The position numbers were made by a program, and so were the translations under genes. Source: Natranaerobius thermophilus JW/NM-WN-LF (GTDB lineage Bacteria > Bacillota > Natranaerobiia > Natranaerobiales > Natranaerobiaceae). From it: 64,000 nt of DNA. Positions 44,297-53,153 of the stretch are shown here, piece by piece; position 1 is the first letter of the stretch, and every line of letters starts with the position of its first letter. The stretch spans positions 625,001 to 689,000 of the forward strand of contig NC_010718.1 of assembly GCF_000020005.1 (NCBI RefSeq), written 5' to 3'. The notes below the pieces were generated by a model, which was given only the letters and a program-made list of their open reading frames with translations, ran no database searches and was not told where the DNA came from.

Positions 44297-45595
44297 ATGA
44301 TTTCACCAGAAGAAGCATGTCAGAAGATTTATAATTTAATGCCTGATAGAAACATAGAAAGTGTATCTCTGTTAAGTTGTGTGGAAAGTTGCATATCAGA
44401 GAACATAATTGCTCAAGAAGACGTCCCTTCTTTTTGTAGATCACCATATGATGGATACGCATTTAATTCTGAAGCTACCCGTAATGTTACTTCTACTAAC
44501 CCGGTAGAAATCGATATAATTGATACAGTACCTGCAGGAAAAAATTTTGAATACTTTAATAACTTGGAAGATGCAGATCTAAATTCACCTTCCAAACCAA
44601 AATTAAATGACCGGAAAAAACAAGATTGGAAACAAACAGGCATGAAAGTCATGACAGGGGGTATGATTCCTGATATATACGACGCTGTTCTGCCCTGGGA
44701 ACAAGTAGGAATTAAAGATAAAGAGCAAAAGATTTTAATCAATAAAGAAATACCCTCTCAACACAATATCATTCCCAAAGGTGAAGACATAAAAAAAGGA
44801 GAACTAGTAATTAAGGAAGGAGAGAAGTTAACCCCTTATCATATTGGGGTTTTAGCATCTCTAGGGTTTACTCATCCTAGAGTGTATGCACCGTACAAAA
44901 TAGGAATATTAGTTACGGGGACAGAGCTAGTTAATCCAGAAAATGACATAAGCCCAGGAAAGATTAGAAGTAGTAATAACTTTTCCCTTGGTGCTACTTT
45001 GCAGTGTATGGGACATGAAGTTCTAGACTTTGGAATTGTTGGTGACAGTAAGAAAAAATTGGCCGAAAAAATTGAAGAAGCTGTTAGTAAAGTTGATATT
45101 TTACTTACTACCGGAGGGGTTTCGAGGGGAGATTATGACTTTGTTCCTTATGTATTGGAGGAGATGAAAGCAAAAAGATTATTTTGGAGAGTGAAAATGA
45201 AACCCGGCACTCCATTGCATGTTTCACAATATCAAGGAACTCCCGTAATATCATTATCAGGTAACCCGGCAGCATCCATGGCATCTTTTCATTTATTGCT
45301 AGCACCGGCTCTTCAAAATAATGGCAAACGACAAACTGCTACTAGTCTTAAAGAGCGTAGCCATGCTTCTTTCCTTGCAAAGGATATTAAAAAGAAAACC
45401 TCTTCATTATGGAGATTTGTTCGAGGTAAAGCATGGATAGGAAATGATGGAGTATTTTATAGTACTCCTATTGCCAAGGAAAAGCCTAATATGTTGAAGA
45501 CTATGATTTGGGCCAATGGATATATAGTTGTTCCCCCGGATAGCCAGGCGATAAGGGCCGGTGATAAAGTTAATTTTATCCCAATAGATAAGTGA
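44297..45595 (+). CDS. moeA: molybdopterin molybdenumtransferase MoeA
   Basis: 432 residues. SPYDGYAFN, TGMKVMTGGMIP, PKGEDIKKGE, GILVTGTEL, GKIRSSNNFSLGATL and LLTTGGVSRGDYDFV are MoeA motifs. Inserts Mo into molybdopterin; its place here supplies cofactor to ArrA. An extra acidic/Lys-rich insertion (about residues 90-118) is unusual for the family. ATG with GAAAGGGG upstream. The next gene starts 12 bases later. Confidence 0.92.
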   Translation: MISPEEACQKIYNLMPDRNIESVSLLSCVESCISENIIAQEDVPSFCRSPYDGYAFNSEATRNVTSTNPVEIDIIDTVPAGKNFEYFNNLEDADLNSPSKPKLNDRKKQDWKQTGMKVMTGGMIPDIYDAVLPWEQVGIKDKEQKILINKEIPSQHNIIPKGEDIKKGELVIKEGEKLTPYHIGVLASLGFTHPRVYAPYKIGILVTGTELVNPENDISPGKIRSSNNFSLGATLQCMGHEVLDFGIVGDSKKKLAEKIEEAVSKVDILLTTGGVSRGDYDFVPYVLEEMKAKRLFWRVKMKPGTPLHVSQYQGTPVISLSGNPAASMASFHLLLAPALQNNGKRQTATSLKERSHASFLAKDIKKKTSSLWRFVRGKAWIGNDGVFYSTPIAKEKPNMLKTMIWANGYIVVPPDSQAIRAGDKVNFIPIDK

Positions 45596-45606
45596 AGTGA
45601 TGTGAA

Positions 45607-46731
45607 ATGATATGGCAGAGATTAATTTGGAAAAAATTAATTCATGGAACTGTTCCTAGAATTAATCCTGGAAAATGTATTAATAAAAAAGTCAATATCA
45701 AAAATTGTAATAAATGTGCTAGCATTTGCCCTAGAGAGGCTATTTCCATTCAAGGTGCATTCCCTAGTATACTTCGAAAGAATTGTATTGGATGTCATAT
45801 CTGTGTACGACAGTGTCCTAACGGGGCAATATATCAGACAGATTTTGATTATTATAGGAAATACAGGGAGATTTTACATTTAAAAGAACCCATCTTAGGT
45901 TGTTACTATCACACGAGTCAATGTAATATAGTGTTTCCGTGTTTGTATTCGATAAACATGGATTTTCTCCATGCCATATTTCTAAACAGTGCAGTTCAAG
46001 GCTCGAATTTATATTTTTATCTGGAAAAGTGTCCTCAATGCGAAATTTTTTCAAATTATCCTGTGTTTTTGGAAACCGTCAAAAAAGCTTTTTATTTAGC
46101 TGAACAATTAGGGCAAGAACCAAGAGTTGCAGCAATTAATCAAAAAAACACTCAACAATTTCCAAATTCAAAATCGGAAACAAACTTTATGTCAAGGAGG
46201 GAACTATTCAATTTAATTCGAGATGAGACTTTAAACAATATGAGAGGTGTTACCAGAGAACTCTTATTTGATGATATCAATGACTTAACCACATGTCGTA
46301 GTTTATTACTTAAGGAGTGGTTAAGAAAATATCAAAGCCAATTCCTTAAAGGAAAACCAAGACCGGGTTTTGGCAGTTTAAAGATAAGTCCTGATTGCTA
46401 TGGCTGTGGCTTGTGCGCAAAAAGCTGTGATTTTGGTGCACTGACTATTAATACCTGGGGTTCAGGAGAATCAAAACAAATAGTAATACAACACAGTCCT
46501 TGGAAGTGTTTTGATTGTGGTATTTGCAAACTAGCTTGCCCTGTTGATGCCATAAAGAAAACTAAATTCACTGGTAAAATTAAGCAAATGCTTACAAAGC
46601 AGACTTTAAAAAGCCTGCTTGCCAGGAGATGCAGTCAATGTCATCGAATAACTATGAAAGACCAAGAACTGTCTATAACAGACAAATTTGTTTGTAATCC
46701 CTGTTTGAAAAAATCCGAAATAGAATTTTAA
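45607..46731 (+). CDS. polyferredoxin-like 4Fe-4S protein
   Basis: 374 residues with cysteine sets CNKCASICP, CIGCHICVRQCP, CYGCGLCAKSC and CFDCGICKLACP, and a final CSQCHR / CNPC pair resembling a zinc ribbon. Two ferredoxin pairs are separated by about 200 residues of non-cluster sequence. It could carry electrons to the arsenate reductase or help molybdoenzyme assembly; both are inference. Start is ATG 45607 with a weak ribosome site and probable coupling to moeA. Confidence 0.8.
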   Translation: MIWQRLIWKKLIHGTVPRINPGKCINKKVNIKNCNKCASICPREAISIQGAFPSILRKNCIGCHICVRQCPNGAIYQTDFDYYRKYREILHLKEPILGCYYHTSQCNIVFPCLYSINMDFLHAIFLNSAVQGSNLYFYLEKCPQCEIFSNYPVFLETVKKAFYLAEQLGQEPRVAAINQKNTQQFPNSKSETNFMSRRELFNLIRDETLNNMRGVTRELLFDDINDLTTCRSLLLKEWLRKYQSQFLKGKPRPGFGSLKISPDCYGCGLCAKSCDFGALTINTWGSGESKQIVIQHSPWKCFDCGICKLACPVDAIKKTKFTGKIKQMLTKQTLKSLLARRCSQCHRITMKDQELSITDKFVCNPCLKKSEIEF

Positions 46732-46793
46732 TAAAAAATTTTGCTAAAGAATTTTAATAAAGAAGTAAGATAAAGATTAAATTCTATCTAGCT

Positions 46794-47441
46794 TCACTCG
46801 GTACTGATTATATTATTTCTCATTGCATATCGGACTAGCTCGGATCTGCGGTTAAGGCCTAATTTTTCTTTTATTCTTGCAATATGGGTTTCCACCGTTT
46901 TTATGCTTATATATAATTTCTCGGCAATTTCTTTATTGGTATATCCTAAGGCTATTAGCTGCAATACTTCCTTTTCCCTGTCGCTGAGATCATAGTTTTT
47001 TTCTGTACCGCTCTGTTTATCTGGGTTTCGATAATAGTCGATTAATAATTTAGTAAAAGTTTTATCTACAATAACTTCTCCTTGATAAACTGACCTGATG
47101 GCTGAAATCAATTCGTCATCAGCTGCTTTTTTTAAAATATACCCATCTCCTCCTGCTTCAACCACTCTTTTGAAATAAGCTTCATCTTCGTGCATTGTCA
47201 GTGCCAAAACTCGGGCACTACAAGATTCTTTGAGTTCTTTGATTATTTCATGACCCTGTTTATCTGGGAGTGACAGATCCAGTAATACTACATCGGGACA
47301 TTTTTCCTTGCATGTATCTAAAGCTTCTTTGGCAGTACCAACTTGCCCACATACCTCCATATCATCTTGGGAATTTAAAAGCATACTCAATCCTTTTCCA
47401 AGTACGGCATGATCATCAACTACTAGTACCGAAATAGTCAT
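46794..47441 (-). CDS. NarL/FixJ-type response regulator
   Basis: 215 residues. Receiver domain: LVVDDHAVLG, phospho-Asp in VVLLDLSLPDKQG, Lys in ILKKAADDE; output LuxR-type helix-turn-helix LSDREKEVLQLIALGYTNKEIAEKLYISIKTVETH. ATG 47441, AAAGGAGG about 12 bases upstream; overlaps the kinase 3' end by 26 bases. Likely the ArrR-type regulator of the arr genes, since the sensor and binding protein are in the same operon. Confidence 0.92.
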   Translation of the reverse strand: MTISVLVVDDHAVLGKGLSMLLNSQDDMEVCGQVGTAKEALDTCKEKCPDVVLLDLSLPDKQGHEIIKELKESCSARVLALTMHEDEAYFKRVVEAGGDGYILKKAADDELISAIRSVYQGEVIVDKTFTKLLIDYYRNPDKQSGTEKNYDLSDREKEVLQLIALGYTNKEIAEKLYISIKTVETHIARIKEKLGLNRRSELVRYAMRNNIISTE

Positions 47442-48888
47442 GGTTTGATGTTTCCTCCTTTGCTAAATTAATCTTTAAATAAACGGCAGTACCATCTCCG
47501 GGAGTGCTTTCAATCGCCAAATGTCCCCCAATTAATTCTGCTCTTTCTTCCATTCCAAATATTCCAAGTCCCCGCGTTTCATTTTGTTTATAATTATCAG
47601 AAAACTGTTCCAGGTCAAATCCTTTCCCATCATCTTCAATAATAACTATTAACTGAGAAGAAATGGTCTTGACAATCACATCAATTTTACTAGCATCAGC
47701 GTGTTTGATAGAGTTATTGACAGATTCTTGGACTATCCGATAAATATTAGTAGAAATTTCTGGCTCTAATTTTAATCCTTGATCTGCTTGAAACCAAAAT
47801 TCGGTAGATACTCCAGTCCTTCCTTGTATTTCTTTGAGATATTTTTCTAGGGCATAGTCTAATCCCAAATCATCTAACACACTAGGACGCAGATCCCTGG
47901 CCAAACTTTTGATTTCATCAATTACATCTCCAGTAAGTTCTCTTAGTTCTTCAGACATTCTTTTAGCTTCTTCTAAATCGTTTGTTTCGCTGATTTGTTT
48001 TAACGCTAACTTTAAAGTAGTCAAAGATTGTCCGGTTCCATCATGAAGCTCCCTTGATATTTTTTTCCGCTCTTCTTCCTGGGCGGACATCATTTTGTTT
48101 AACAATTTTTTTCTCATCTCTTCTTTTTTTTCAAGTTGGACCCAACAACTCTCATTATTTTCTCGTAAAGATTTAAGTCCTTCAATCATTTTCTTAAAAG
48201 ATAGGGATAGCTTGCCAATTTCATCATTTGTTACCACCAGGGGGATACCATGTAAATGACCCTTTGCTACTTGTTCAGTGGCTGAAACTAGTCGATATAT
48301 TGGATTGATTATTATAAGAGATAATAAATAAGCTGTAATCAAACCAACTATAGAAACTATCAAAACTGTTAACCAAATATTGCTACAAATTTGATGAACT
48401 AACTGATCGATTTCACTAGTAGACATTCCCAGGCGAACAGTACCAATTCTACCCTCAAATATTGGTACTGCAATGTCATAGACTAGTCCATGTTCAGTAT
48501 TTAAAGGTTGAATATTATATTCCTCATTTTCCTCAACAGTATTTACTTGCTTCAAATTGTCTGGTAATTCATTGGCAAAAGAACTGATTTCTACAGTTCC
48601 TCCCGCCCCTTCTATAAATAAATATTCAACATCTGAATTATTATCCATAGTTTCGGATACCAGTTGATGTAATCTATAACGGTCGTTAGTTAATAAATAA
48701 TTTTCACTTCTAGTGCTAACATTTTTAGCTATGGAAATTCCATGGCGTTGCAAGTACTCGTTTAATGCACTTGAGGTAGTTGACCTGACTTGAACTACAG
48801 TCCAAATCCCAAGCATTAATACAATTATAACTACAATAGCTATTATTTTCTCTTTAATACCAATTTTATTTTTAATTTTATTTATCAT
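47416..48888 (-). CDS. sensor histidine kinase (NarX/LiaS-like)
   Basis: 490 residues. Helix 1 (about 13-32), extracytoplasmic domain (about 33-170), helix 2 (about 171-195), HAMP, then HisKA_3 (SRELHDGTGQSLTTLKLAL) and HATPase (NSIKHADASKIDV, DDGKGFDL). Partner of the NarL-type regulator. GAGGTGG before the ATG. It overlaps the end of the binding protein gene by 11 bases, so binding protein, kinase and regulator form a coupled three-gene unit. Confidence 0.92.
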   Translation of the reverse strand: MINKIKNKIGIKEKIIAIVVIIVLMLGIWTVVQVRSTTSSALNEYLQRHGISIAKNVSTRSENYLLTNDRYRLHQLVSETMDNNSDVEYLFIEGAGGTVEISSFANELPDNLKQVNTVEENEEYNIQPLNTEHGLVYDIAVPIFEGRIGTVRLGMSTSEIDQLVHQICSNIWLTVLIVSIVGLITAYLLSLIIINPIYRLVSATEQVAKGHLHGIPLVVTNDEIGKLSLSFKKMIEGLKSLRENNESCWVQLEKKEEMRKKLLNKMMSAQEEERKKISRELHDGTGQSLTTLKLALKQISETNDLEEAKRMSEELRELTGDVIDEIKSLARDLRPSVLDDLGLDYALEKYLKEIQGRTGVSTEFWFQADQGLKLEPEISTNIYRIVQESVNNSIKHADASKIDVIVKTISSQLIVIIEDDGKGFDLEQFSDNYKQNETRGLGIFGMEERAELIGGHLAIESTPGDGTAVYLKINLAKEETSNHDYFGTSS

Positions 48889-49873
48889 AACCTACCACCT
48901 CGGCCATATCTCTGATGGAGTCATAGCTACTATCTTGAGCGGGCTCAAACTGCTCAATTCCCAATTGCTCCAATATATATTGACCATTAGAAGTTTCATG
49001 TAATTCCAAGAAAAAGTTTTTAATATCTTCTTTTAATGAAGTTTTTAATTTGGGACTAGCCACAACAGGTGAGATTTCAAAAGCAGGTGAAGTATGAATT
49101 ATTTCCACATTTTCAAATCTAGCTGGATCTTTAGTATACAAGTAGTCATATACAAGACTATCAACAGCAGCGGCATCCACAACCCCTTCTATCACACTAT
49201 CTACAGAATTATTGTGGCTATATGTGAAATAACTGTGTTCAAAAAAATCCTGGGGACTTTGTCCTTGTTGTTTTAGTAAATATGCAGGATATAGTTTGCC
49301 TGCATTAGATAGGGGATCTGTAAAAGCAAAAGTTTTATTCTCCAATTGATTAAAAGCATCTATATTAAGCTCTTTTCTTGCTAGAATTACAGATCTATAT
49401 GTGGTGGTTCCATTTATCTCAGGTACGACCAATAATGGCACTCCATGGCTATCTTGTAATTGAATGTAAGAATAAGAACAAATGAATGCTATATCGATGT
49501 TACCATGGCGTATTAATTCATTCATTTCTGAATGGGTACGAGTTTGATGGATTTTAACTTCCATCCCTAGCTGATCTTCTAAATGGTCTAATAGTTCTTT
49601 ATAGTAATAAAGGGATTCACGACCTGCTGTTATTGCTCCCAGGCCAACTCTTAATAAATGAGAGTCATTGTCTCTCTCTTTGTTAAATTCTTTTGTATCT
49701 TGGGAAGTTATTTCTTGAAATTCGGAAGGGTTCTGATCCTTTGATGTTAGATTCACTTTAGGATACTGCTGTAATTGATAATTTTCGTAAAAAGGTAAGA
49801 AAATTCCAACAATTACTGTGATGGATAATAAGAGACCTACTCCGAAAAACACCTTTTTTTGAAAGCCAGGCAA
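48878..49873 (-). CDS. PhnD/AioX-like periplasmic binding protein of the arr sensory operon
   Basis: About 331 residues. A membrane anchor at the N-terminus (KKVFFGVGLLLSITVIVGIFL) is followed by a phosphonate/phosphite-type binding domain: LRVGLGAITAGRES, DIAFICSYSYIQ and FAFTDPLSNAGKLYPAYLL. In AioX, a homologue binds arsenite and presents it to the kinase; the Cys in FICSYSY may matter, but I cannot confirm it aligns to the AioX site. TTG start at 49873 has AGGGGG 7 bases upstream; the longer frame to 49924 lacks a good site. It does not belong to an ABC transporter operon. Confidence 0.8.
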   Translation of the reverse strand: MPGFQKKVFFGVGLLLSITVIVGIFLPFYENYQLQQYPKVNLTSKDQNPSEFQEITSQDTKEFNKERDNDSHLLRVGLGAITAGRESLYYYKELLDHLEDQLGMEVKIHQTRTHSEMNELIRHGNIDIAFICSYSYIQLQDSHGVPLLVVPEINGTTTYRSVILARKELNIDAFNQLENKTFAFTDPLSNAGKLYPAYLLKQQGQSPQDFFEHSYFTYSHNNSVDSVIEGVVDAAAVDSLVYDYLYTKDPARFENVEIIHTSPAFEISPVVASPKLKTSLKEDIKNFFLELHETSNGQYILEQLGIEQFEPAQDSSYDSIRDMAEVVGYDK

Positions 49874-50272
49874 TCCGATACCCCCTACTCTAATATCAGT
49901 AGATAAATGATAATTTATCCTCACTTAAAGTGTTAAATATATTTTACTATAAACCCTTACATATTTAAATTTGTTGTATTTTTATTATTACATACTTGCA
50001 CTAGTCAACTCTAGAGGGTAAACCATTAAAGGGTGTAAGGGTATTCCCTGATATTTACCTATTTTTAAAAAAAGCAAAGGAGTTAAAGCAAATTACAAAG
50101 AATAGTTGAATAAAGTTATAAGGAAAGTTAATAAGGATTGTCGTAACAAGCCGCAAGCACATTATAAAAGGGTGTTGTGAGCCCATTCAGATTCATTGAT
50201 CCTAAGCAAGGAAGGATAGGACTCCTTATGAAAATGGGAGAGGGGTGTGATTTTAATGGTTCTTAAAACTTT
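49874..50272. promoter_or_regulatory. spacer between sensory operon and Rnf remnant
   Basis: About 400 bases, no intact gene. It includes the palindrome at 50038-50051. Translation near 50176-50260 gives only a short open stretch starting with VVSPFRFIDP and ending at a TAA, which might be more decayed Rnf sequence; that is not certain. Confidence 0.4.
50038..50051 (+). promoter_or_regulatory. palindromic candidate regulator site upstream of the sensory operon
   Basis: AGGGTATTCCCTGA, one base different from 40060-40073. It lies about 165 bases upstream of the binding protein start on the minus strand. Confidence 0.45.
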
Positions 50273-50574
50273 CCGGAGGTATTGGCTGCTATGGCATTCC
50301 TTGTAGAGGAAAGGATTCTGTATCACCTATTTAGCGGATCGGCAATTTTTGCCGCTGTTTATATGGTTACATGTATGGTAACATCACCATATACCAAGAT
50401 GGGTAATTTGATTTTTGGATAGGTTGTGGTGTATTTACTGGGATATTTAGGATGCTTGGTTCAGCTCCTGAGGGAGTGACTTATGCCGTCCTCCTAATGA
50501 ATGCAACAGTACCTTTTATTAATAAATACACCAGACCGAAAATATACGGGGAGGTGTCTATAAATGAAAAATGA
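50273..50574 (+). pseudogene. rnfD: rnfD remnant (C-terminal third, frameshifted)
   Basis: Two overlapping frames together read as the end of RnfD. Frame 1, from 50273, gives FLVEERILYHLFSGSAIF then VTSPYTKMGNLIFG and a TAG (50420-50422). Frame 2, from 50416, gives GCGVFTGIFRMLGSAPEGV then YAVLLMNATVPFINKYTRPK and a TGA (50572-50574). The junction needs a one-base shift, and the frame is blocked upstream by a TAA. The frame 2 end still overlaps the rnfG start by 11 bases, the ancestral D-G coupling. RnfD is a membrane subunit with a covalent flavin; this copy cannot make one. Confidence 0.75.
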
Positions 50575-52306
50575 TATGATTAGGCTTGCAGGTGTTTTGA
50601 TGATTATAGCAGCCTTATCCGCTGCTTTGCTTGGTTTTTCCAATGAATTTACGTCACCAATAATAGCAGAGCGCCATAGAGAAACAATGGAAACCAAAAT
50701 GTTTGAATACTTTCCAGAAGCTAATGAATTTGAAATTGAAGATGTGAATGGTGAAGAGTATTACGTTGTGCTAGACGAGGAAGACGTACTAGGTGTTGCA
50801 GGTATAGTTGAACCAGGAGGATATGGAGGAGTAATAGAAATGATGGTGGCTATGGACGTAGCAGGTACAGTTACTGGAATCGAAATTTTATCACACAGTG
50901 AAACTCCTGGAATTTCCGATGAAATAGAAGATTCTGAATGGCAAGAACAATTTGTAGGTTTAACTATATTTGACGATATTCAACTCGCCCAGGATGTAGA
51001 AGCGGTTTCAGGGGCTACAGCCAGCAGTGAAGGTGTGACTGAAGGTGTTAGAAAGGGAATTGAAGCCATAGCTGTGAACTACTTCCAGAGAGACCCAGAA
51101 GATTTTCCGGAAATCAAAGAAGCTCCAGCACAGTTAGAAGATGGTGTGTTTGAAGGGGAAGGGTTTGGAACCGAACCAGGTATAGAAGTAGAAGTAAATG
51201 TTTCTAATGGAGAAATTATTGATATAGAGCTGATAGATCATAATGAATCAGAAACTTATATGGAAATGGCTTGGGAAGAAGTGCCTGAACAAATCATTGA
51301 AGAAAACTCACCTAAAGTGGATACAGTTTCTAGAGCCACCCAATCAAGTCTTGGCATTATGGAAGCAGTCCAAAATGCTATCGTAGGTCTAGAACAAGAA
51401 CCTGGTGAGCTACAAGACGGCACTTATCAAGGGGAAGGCTCTGGACACTCTCCGGGTGTTATTGTAGAAGTAGCTGTTTCTGATGGAGAAATTACCGATA
51501 TGGAATTAATAGAGCATGACGATTCCTCAGATATAATGGAATCAGCCTGGGAAGGAATGCAAGAAAGGATTCTTGATAGTCAATCAACAGATGATGTGGA
51601 TACTGTTTCAGGAGCAACTCAATCTAGTTATGGAATTATAGAAGCCGTGGAAGAAGCACTTCAGGAAGCAGAAGCTTCTCCTGTAGAGGTAGCTGATGGT
51701 GTTTATAGAGGAGAAGCAAGTGGTAGAAATCCTGGTATTGAAATAGAAGTAACAATTTTAGATGGCGAGATCTCTCAGTTGGAACTGATCGATCACGAAG
51801 AATCTTCAGATATGATGAATCCTGCATGGGAAACACTTAAAGAAGATATTTTAGACAATCAATCAACAGATGTAGATGTAGTATCAGGTGCTACCCAATC
51901 AAGTAATGGCATAATAAAAGCAGTTGAAAATGCCCTTGACGAAGAATCTTTAGTAGAAGATGTTGACGAAAAACTTGAAGAAGAGCTTGACGAAGACACA
52001 GAAAAAGACACAGAAAAAACTGAAGAAGTTGGAGATTTATCCGATGGAAGTTTTACAGGTTCTGCAGTTGGCTATAGCGGTGATGATATAGAAATAGAAG
52101 TAACTGTGGAAAACGAGTCAATAGTAGATATTGAATTGTTAGATCACCAGGACACTGAAGATATTATGGAAAAAGCTTGGAATGAGCTTCCCGATAGAAT
52201 TATCGATGCCCAATCTTTAGATGTTGATACTGTATCTGGGGCAACCTATTCTAGTGAAGGTATCTTAGAAGCCGTGGATGAAGCTTTAGAGAAGGCTAGT
52301 GAATAA
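50564..52306 (+). CDS. RnfG-like protein with four additional FMN-binding repeats
   Basis: 580 residues. N-terminal membrane anchor (LAGVLMIIAALSAALLGF), then an RnfG-type domain with the flavin-attachment motif SGAT (Thr152). Next come four homologous FMN_bind repeats starting DGVFEGEG, DGTYQGEG, DGVYRGEA and DGSFTGSA, each ending in an attachment motif: SRAT (Thr259), SGAT (Thr352), SGAT (Thr444) and SGAT (Thr561). The first repeat's Gly to Arg change may weaken attachment. If flavinylated by ApbE, it would carry up to five FMN outside the membrane and act as an electron wire. ATG with GGGGAGGTG. Very acidic. No other intact rnf gene is near. Confidence 0.85.
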   Translation: MKNDMIRLAGVLMIIAALSAALLGFSNEFTSPIIAERHRETMETKMFEYFPEANEFEIEDVNGEEYYVVLDEEDVLGVAGIVEPGGYGGVIEMMVAMDVAGTVTGIEILSHSETPGISDEIEDSEWQEQFVGLTIFDDIQLAQDVEAVSGATASSEGVTEGVRKGIEAIAVNYFQRDPEDFPEIKEAPAQLEDGVFEGEGFGTEPGIEVEVNVSNGEIIDIELIDHNESETYMEMAWEEVPEQIIEENSPKVDTVSRATQSSLGIMEAVQNAIVGLEQEPGELQDGTYQGEGSGHSPGVIVEVAVSDGEITDMELIEHDDSSDIMESAWEGMQERILDSQSTDDVDTVSGATQSSYGIIEAVEEALQEAEASPVEVADGVYRGEASGRNPGIEIEVTILDGEISQLELIDHEESSDMMNPAWETLKEDILDNQSTDVDVVSGATQSSNGIIKAVENALDEESLVEDVDEKLEEELDEDTEKDTEKTEEVGDLSDGSFTGSAVGYSGDDIEIEVTVENESIVDIELLDHQDTEDIMEKAWNELPDRIIDAQSLDVDTVSGATYSSEGILEAVDEALEKASE

Positions 52307-52311
52307 ATATT

Positions 52312-52354
52312 CAGTTCCTACCGATGCTCTTTTGAGTTTGTTCGGTAGGAACTG
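52312..52354 (+). terminator. Rho-independent terminator
   Basis: CAGTTCCTACCGA / TCGGTAGGAACTG stem (13 bp) with a 17-base loop, shortly after the RnfG-like gene. Confidence 0.85.
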
Positions 52355-52391
52355 TATATTTAAATTAAGATAGTTTTTTGGAGGGAGTTAA

Positions 52392-52676
52392 GCTACTTTT
52401 GTAACCTTAGTTGATATGCTTTTAGAAGCTTACAGCCCAGCTTTGCAAAAATCCCGAGGGATTTTTGTCCCTTTAATAGTTACAAATTGTCTAATTTTAG
52501 AGCGATCAGAAGCTTTTGCTTCCAAGAAAAAATCAGTTCATCTCTTGGTGATGCTTGCTTCAGTACCTTTTATCATAGCAGGTGTACTTTCTATTGCCTT
52601 TACGGGCTTTTTAGGGGTAATTTTAGTATTAAACCCTGACAGTATTTTAAAAAAAACTAGGGGTTTACCCCTTTAG
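52392..52676 (+). pseudogene. rnfE: rnfE fragment joined to rnfA end (operon remnant)
   Basis: The frame from 52392 reads [20 protein letters not shown], then [24 protein letters not shown], the middle of RnfE. It then changes to [20 protein letters not shown], which resembles the last helix of RnfA. A TAA precedes the fragment in frame, so it has no proper start. A deletion removing the rest of rnfE and most of rnfA, and then a fused frame, explains it. Identification of the RnfA part is tentative. Confidence 0.7.
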
Positions 52677-52766
52677 CAGATTAAATACTTCCCCCGATTG
52701 TAAAAAGTGTGATTTATGAGAAAATTTAAATAAGAAAACATACTAAATCCAAGGGGGATTTTGGCT

Positions 52767-52970
52767 ATGAGTAGAAACGGAAACTATCTTTTGGTGATGG
52801 ATTGCCATAGTAAGGAAGACTTCGATGGTATGCGTTGGATCGATGCTAAAGAATTAGGGCGAATTAAAGAAAAAGCTCAAAAGGGGAAAATGAAGATAGA
52901 TTGTAAGGAATGTAATTTAAAAATTGAAGATTCTAATGGTGAATTAGTTTTCAGTTATTGCAGTATTTAA
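52767..52970 (+). CDS. small hypothetical protein
   Basis: 67 residues, with CHSKEDFDGMRW, a Lys-rich helix, CKECN and a final FSYCSI, so four to five cysteines. AAGGGGG is 9 bases before ATG 52767. Own terminator after. Function unknown. Confidence 0.65.
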   Translation: MSRNGNYLLVMDCHSKEDFDGMRWIDAKELGRIKEKAQKGKMKIDCKECNLKIEDSNGELVFSYCSI

Positions 52971-53015
52971 TTTAAATTTAATTAGACTTCTCCCTTATTA
53001 GAAGTTCGGTAGAGT

Positions 53016-53042
53016 AGAGCCTGATCATAGGCTCTTTTTTTT
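53016..53042 (+). terminator. Rho-independent terminator
   Basis: AGAGCCT / AGGCTCT stem with a 6-base loop and an eight-T tract. Confidence 0.92.
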
Positions 53043-53153
53043 GTGCTATTTATTGACAAATAAAAGGACATTTTGACATTCTATAGAATTTAATAACAAC
53101 CAGCTTATGTTTAGACAATATCCAATTGTTGCAGATTGAGGGGAGGGGTCAGA

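Noticed and set aside
49874-50272. rnfC or the 5' part of rnfD in the spacer
   Set aside because: Only a short frame (VVSPFRFIDP) was seen, with no sure match, so it was not called as a gene.
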